A stretch of 7,821 nucleotides of DNA, from NCBI GenBank assembly GCA_009781565.1, contig WQXV01000044.1:1-7821 (forward strand). The letters run 5' to 3'. The DNA comes from Actinomycetes bacterium. Lineage in GTDB: Bacteria; Actinomycetota; Coriobacteriia; WRKU01. The translations under genes were made by a program, and so were the position numbers. Within the stretch, counting starts at the first letter, position 1; each line of letters opens with the position of its first letter. A model generated the notes under the pieces. That model saw only the letters and a program-made list of their open reading frames with translations, ran no database searches and was not told where the DNA came from. Positions 6,225 to 7,821 of the stretch are shown here, piece by piece.

Positions 6225-6914
6225 ATGAACAGGTATCGCATTAAACTCGAGAGCGCTACCGAGTGGATAGATCAAAATCGCACGGTGGTGATCACGGGGA
6301 TCGTCGTCGTGATCTGCTTTGCAGTCAGCATTTCAATCCTGCACTATGAGCGGACACCGACTCTTCAAGATCCGGTACTGACCGTTACCAGTGTAGATGA
6401 GGACAATGAGGTAAAAGATGCTACCTCTCAAGATGGCAGGAGCACCCTGATCGTCCATGTCATCGGGGCGGTCTGCAATCCAGGAGTATATACCCTATCG
6501 GAAGAGGCGCGAGTGATCGACGCGATCATGATTGCGGGAGGACTCGATCCTGGTGCTGCGTCCGATCATGTCAATATGGCGCAGCCTCTCACCGATGGGG
6601 TTCAGGTCCGCATTCCCTTTTTCAGCGACCTTTCTGAGGATGACGAGACCGGAGTCTTTGGCGTTGTCGGAGTGGAGCAGCTAGGGTCACTCCCTCAAAA
6701 CAACACCAGCGCCGCATCGCGCTTGATCGATATCAATACCGCCGATGAGACTCTTCTTCAAACCCTTCCTGGTATTGGACCCTCGACAAGCTCCAAGATA
6801 GTCGCCGAGCGAACAAGCAATGGTGCCTTTCGTTCGCTCTCAGACCTCGCGCGGGTCTCAGGTATAGGGGAGAAGAAGATCGCAGCGCTTGAAGGACTAG
6901 CCGAGGCTCGCTGA
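6225..6914 (+). CDS. comEA: ComEA-family membrane-anchored DNA-binding protein
   Basis: The product is 229 residues. ComEA is the surface DNA receptor of natural transformation that binds double-stranded DNA and helps pull it to the ComEC channel. The layout is classic: a short cytosolic N-terminus, one membrane helix at about 20-38 (VVITGIVVVICFAVSISIL), and a linker. An SLBB domain spans about 75-131 (LIVHVIGAVCNPGVYTL ... IDAIMIAGGLDPGA ... VNMAQPLTDGVQVRIP). After a Ser/Asn-rich linker comes the C-terminal double helix-hairpin-helix at about 167-226 (DINTADETLLQTLPGIGPSTSSKI ... FRSLSDLARVSGIGEKKI). The INTA and PGIG motifs are diagnostic. The next gene is comEC with a TGATG junction, the usual partner order. 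The family is certain; whether the host is actually competent is not shown. Confidence 0.96.
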   Translation: MNRYRIKLESATEWIDQNRTVVITGIVVVICFAVSISILHYERTPTLQDPVLTVTSVDEDNEVKDATSQDGRSTLIVHVIGAVCNPGVYTLSEEARVIDAIMIAGGLDPGAASDHVNMAQPLTDGVQVRIPFFSDLSEDDETGVFGVVGVEQLGSLPQNNTSAASRLIDINTADETLLQTLPGIGPSTSSKIVAERTSNGAFRSLSDLARVSGIGEKKIAALEGLAEAR

Positions 6915-7821
6915 TGGCACGGATCGAGCCCGTCGCACCGCTGCGACCTGCTCTGCCGCTCACGAGCTTCCTATTCCTCGGCATGTGGATCAGCACAGCA
7001 ACGACACTCAATTACTTCCTGGATCGACGTTGCGGTGTCGAGAATATCGGAGTTATCGCCCAGGGGCACTGGCTCCTGGAGTTTGGTATTGTCCTTTTGC
7101 TCATTGTGACGGTGGTGAGCATCCTTGGGAGATCCACCGCGAGAACTATTGCTCTTATGTTCATGGTGGGTTTGATGTGTGGTGTCTTTCTCGGATCGAT
7201 GGCGCATCGCATGCAATCTCTGCGCATGGCAACGCTCGCAACCCATGACGCCTCACCGGTAACAGTCCGTGCCGTAGAAGTTGCCTATACCTCAGCTTAT
7301 GGAACCTCACAGATCGTAAAGGTCATAGAGGGCTCGATGCGTGGGATGAGGATCCAGTTCTCCTATAGTGAAGGGGTGGCTCCTCTTGAAAGAGGGCAGT
7401 CCGCTTTTCTGTCGGACATGATCCTGCCTCTGGCGAGAACAGAAAAGTCGCGTACCCTCTATGCAAAGGACATCATCGGAAGGGCTCAGGTATCATCTCT
7501 GGATGAGTATCACTATCGTGGATGGATGAGTCCGCTCTATCGTTATCGAGCTTTATTGGCAGAGCAAAACATCGCGATAGGCCAATACTCCGCAATCACA
7601 CGTGGCGTGCTCTTAGGAGATAGACGAGGGATCTCAGACCAACTCAACGACGATCTTGCGCAAGCGGGGATCAGGCACTTCCTGACGGTAAGCGGTACTC
7701 ATATCGCGGTCATGAGCGCAGGTCTGATACGGTTACTCTCGCATACTGCATTCACACGTCGGCAGGTCCAATGCATTGTTCTTGGTGCAGCAACTGTTTA
7801 CGTCATACTCGTCGGATACCC
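6914..7821 (+). CDS. comEC: ComEC-type DNA uptake channel, 5' part
   Basis: The first 302 codons of ComEC, running off the window with no stop. ComEC is the polytopic membrane protein through which single-stranded DNA enters the cytosol during transformation. The ATG at 6914 overlaps the comEA stop (TGATG), with GAGG at 6903-6906 seven bases upstream. The fragment shows hydrophobic segments at about residues 14-36, 49-70 and 78-95, then a soluble stretch of about 110-225 corresponding to the N-terminal DUF4131-type region. The start of the Competence domain follows: GVLLGDRRGIS ... LAQAGIRHFLTVSGTHIAVMSAGL (the family's G-x-x-H-x-x-x-x-SG-x-H signature). A further membrane helix is under way at the edge. 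The remaining helices and any C-terminal metallo-beta-lactamase-like domain lie outside. Confidence 0.93.
   Translation, partial: MARIEPVAPLRPALPLTSFLFLGMWISTATTLNYFLDRRCGVENIGVIAQGHWLLEFGIVLLLIVTVVSILGRSTARTIALMFMVGLMCGVFLGSMAHRMQSLRMATLATHDASPVTVRAVEVAYTSAYGTSQIVKVIEGSMRGMRIQFSYSEGVAPLERGQSAFLSDMILPLARTEKSRTLYAKDIIGRAQVSSLDEYHYRGWMSPLYRYRALLAEQNIAIGQYSAITRGVLLGDRRGISDQLNDDLAQAGIRHFLTVSGTHIAVMSAGLIRLLSHTAFTRRQVQCIVLGAATVYVILVGY

Noticed and set aside
6119..6244. An open frame of about 41 codons in the leuS-comEA spacer whose translation (EVTKRFDVLKS...VEALNEQVS) faintly recalls the N-terminus of an ABC transporter ATPase.
   Set aside because: It has no usable start codon or ribosome binding site, ends inside comEA, and a run of this length is not rare by chance. 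Similarity is an impression only.
1..7821. Mobile elements, CRISPR arrays, phage genes or a new defence-type system.
   Set aside because: No transposase, integrase, terminal repeats, spaced direct repeats or composition break were seen; all genes but the lipoprotein belong to known families.

Overview
The window is an ordinary, densely packed stretch of bacterial chromosome, read entirely on the + strand. GC content is intermediate (about one half by eye). GTG starts are common (nadD, leuS, the transporter) and most neighbouring genes overlap or nearly touch. Gene order and protein style fit a Gram-positive, and I lean towards Actinomycetota, class Coriobacteriia (a Cryptobacterium-like organism would suit the GC). 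That taxonomic guess is inference and needs a database search.

Layout: 1-564 is the 3' part of proA (last step before cyclisation in proline synthesis). It overlaps nadD (561-1214, NAD synthesis) by a GTGA. Then come yqeK (1226-1888, HD-domain Ap4A hydrolase family), an EamA/DMT-type membrane transporter (1885-2856) and a small lipoprotein of unknown function (2871-3425). A tRNA-Ala with anticodon GGC (3455-3530) follows, with a likely promoter of its own. Next is a complete leucyl-tRNA synthetase (leuS, 3586-6126), then comEA (6225-6914) and the first 302 codons of comEC (6914 to the window edge), the DNA-receptor and channel genes of natural transformation.

The block joins two neighbourhoods that recur in Gram-positive genomes: (proB)-proA-nadD-yqeK-(rsfS)-leuS and comEA-comEC. 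The usual rsfS (ribosome silencing factor) between yqeK and leuS is absent; a transporter, a lipoprotein and a tRNA gene occupy that place. I see no convincing rho-independent terminator anywhere, so proA through leuS could be one read-through unit with the tRNA promoter as an internal boost.

There is no sign of a mobile element, CRISPR array, phage gene or novel multi-gene system. The points worth a second look are modest: the rsfS replacement, the unknown lipoprotein, the tRNA/leuS arrangement, a changed LeuRS editing-site motif, a strong local excess of GATC, and a 16-bp perfect palindrome inside proA.
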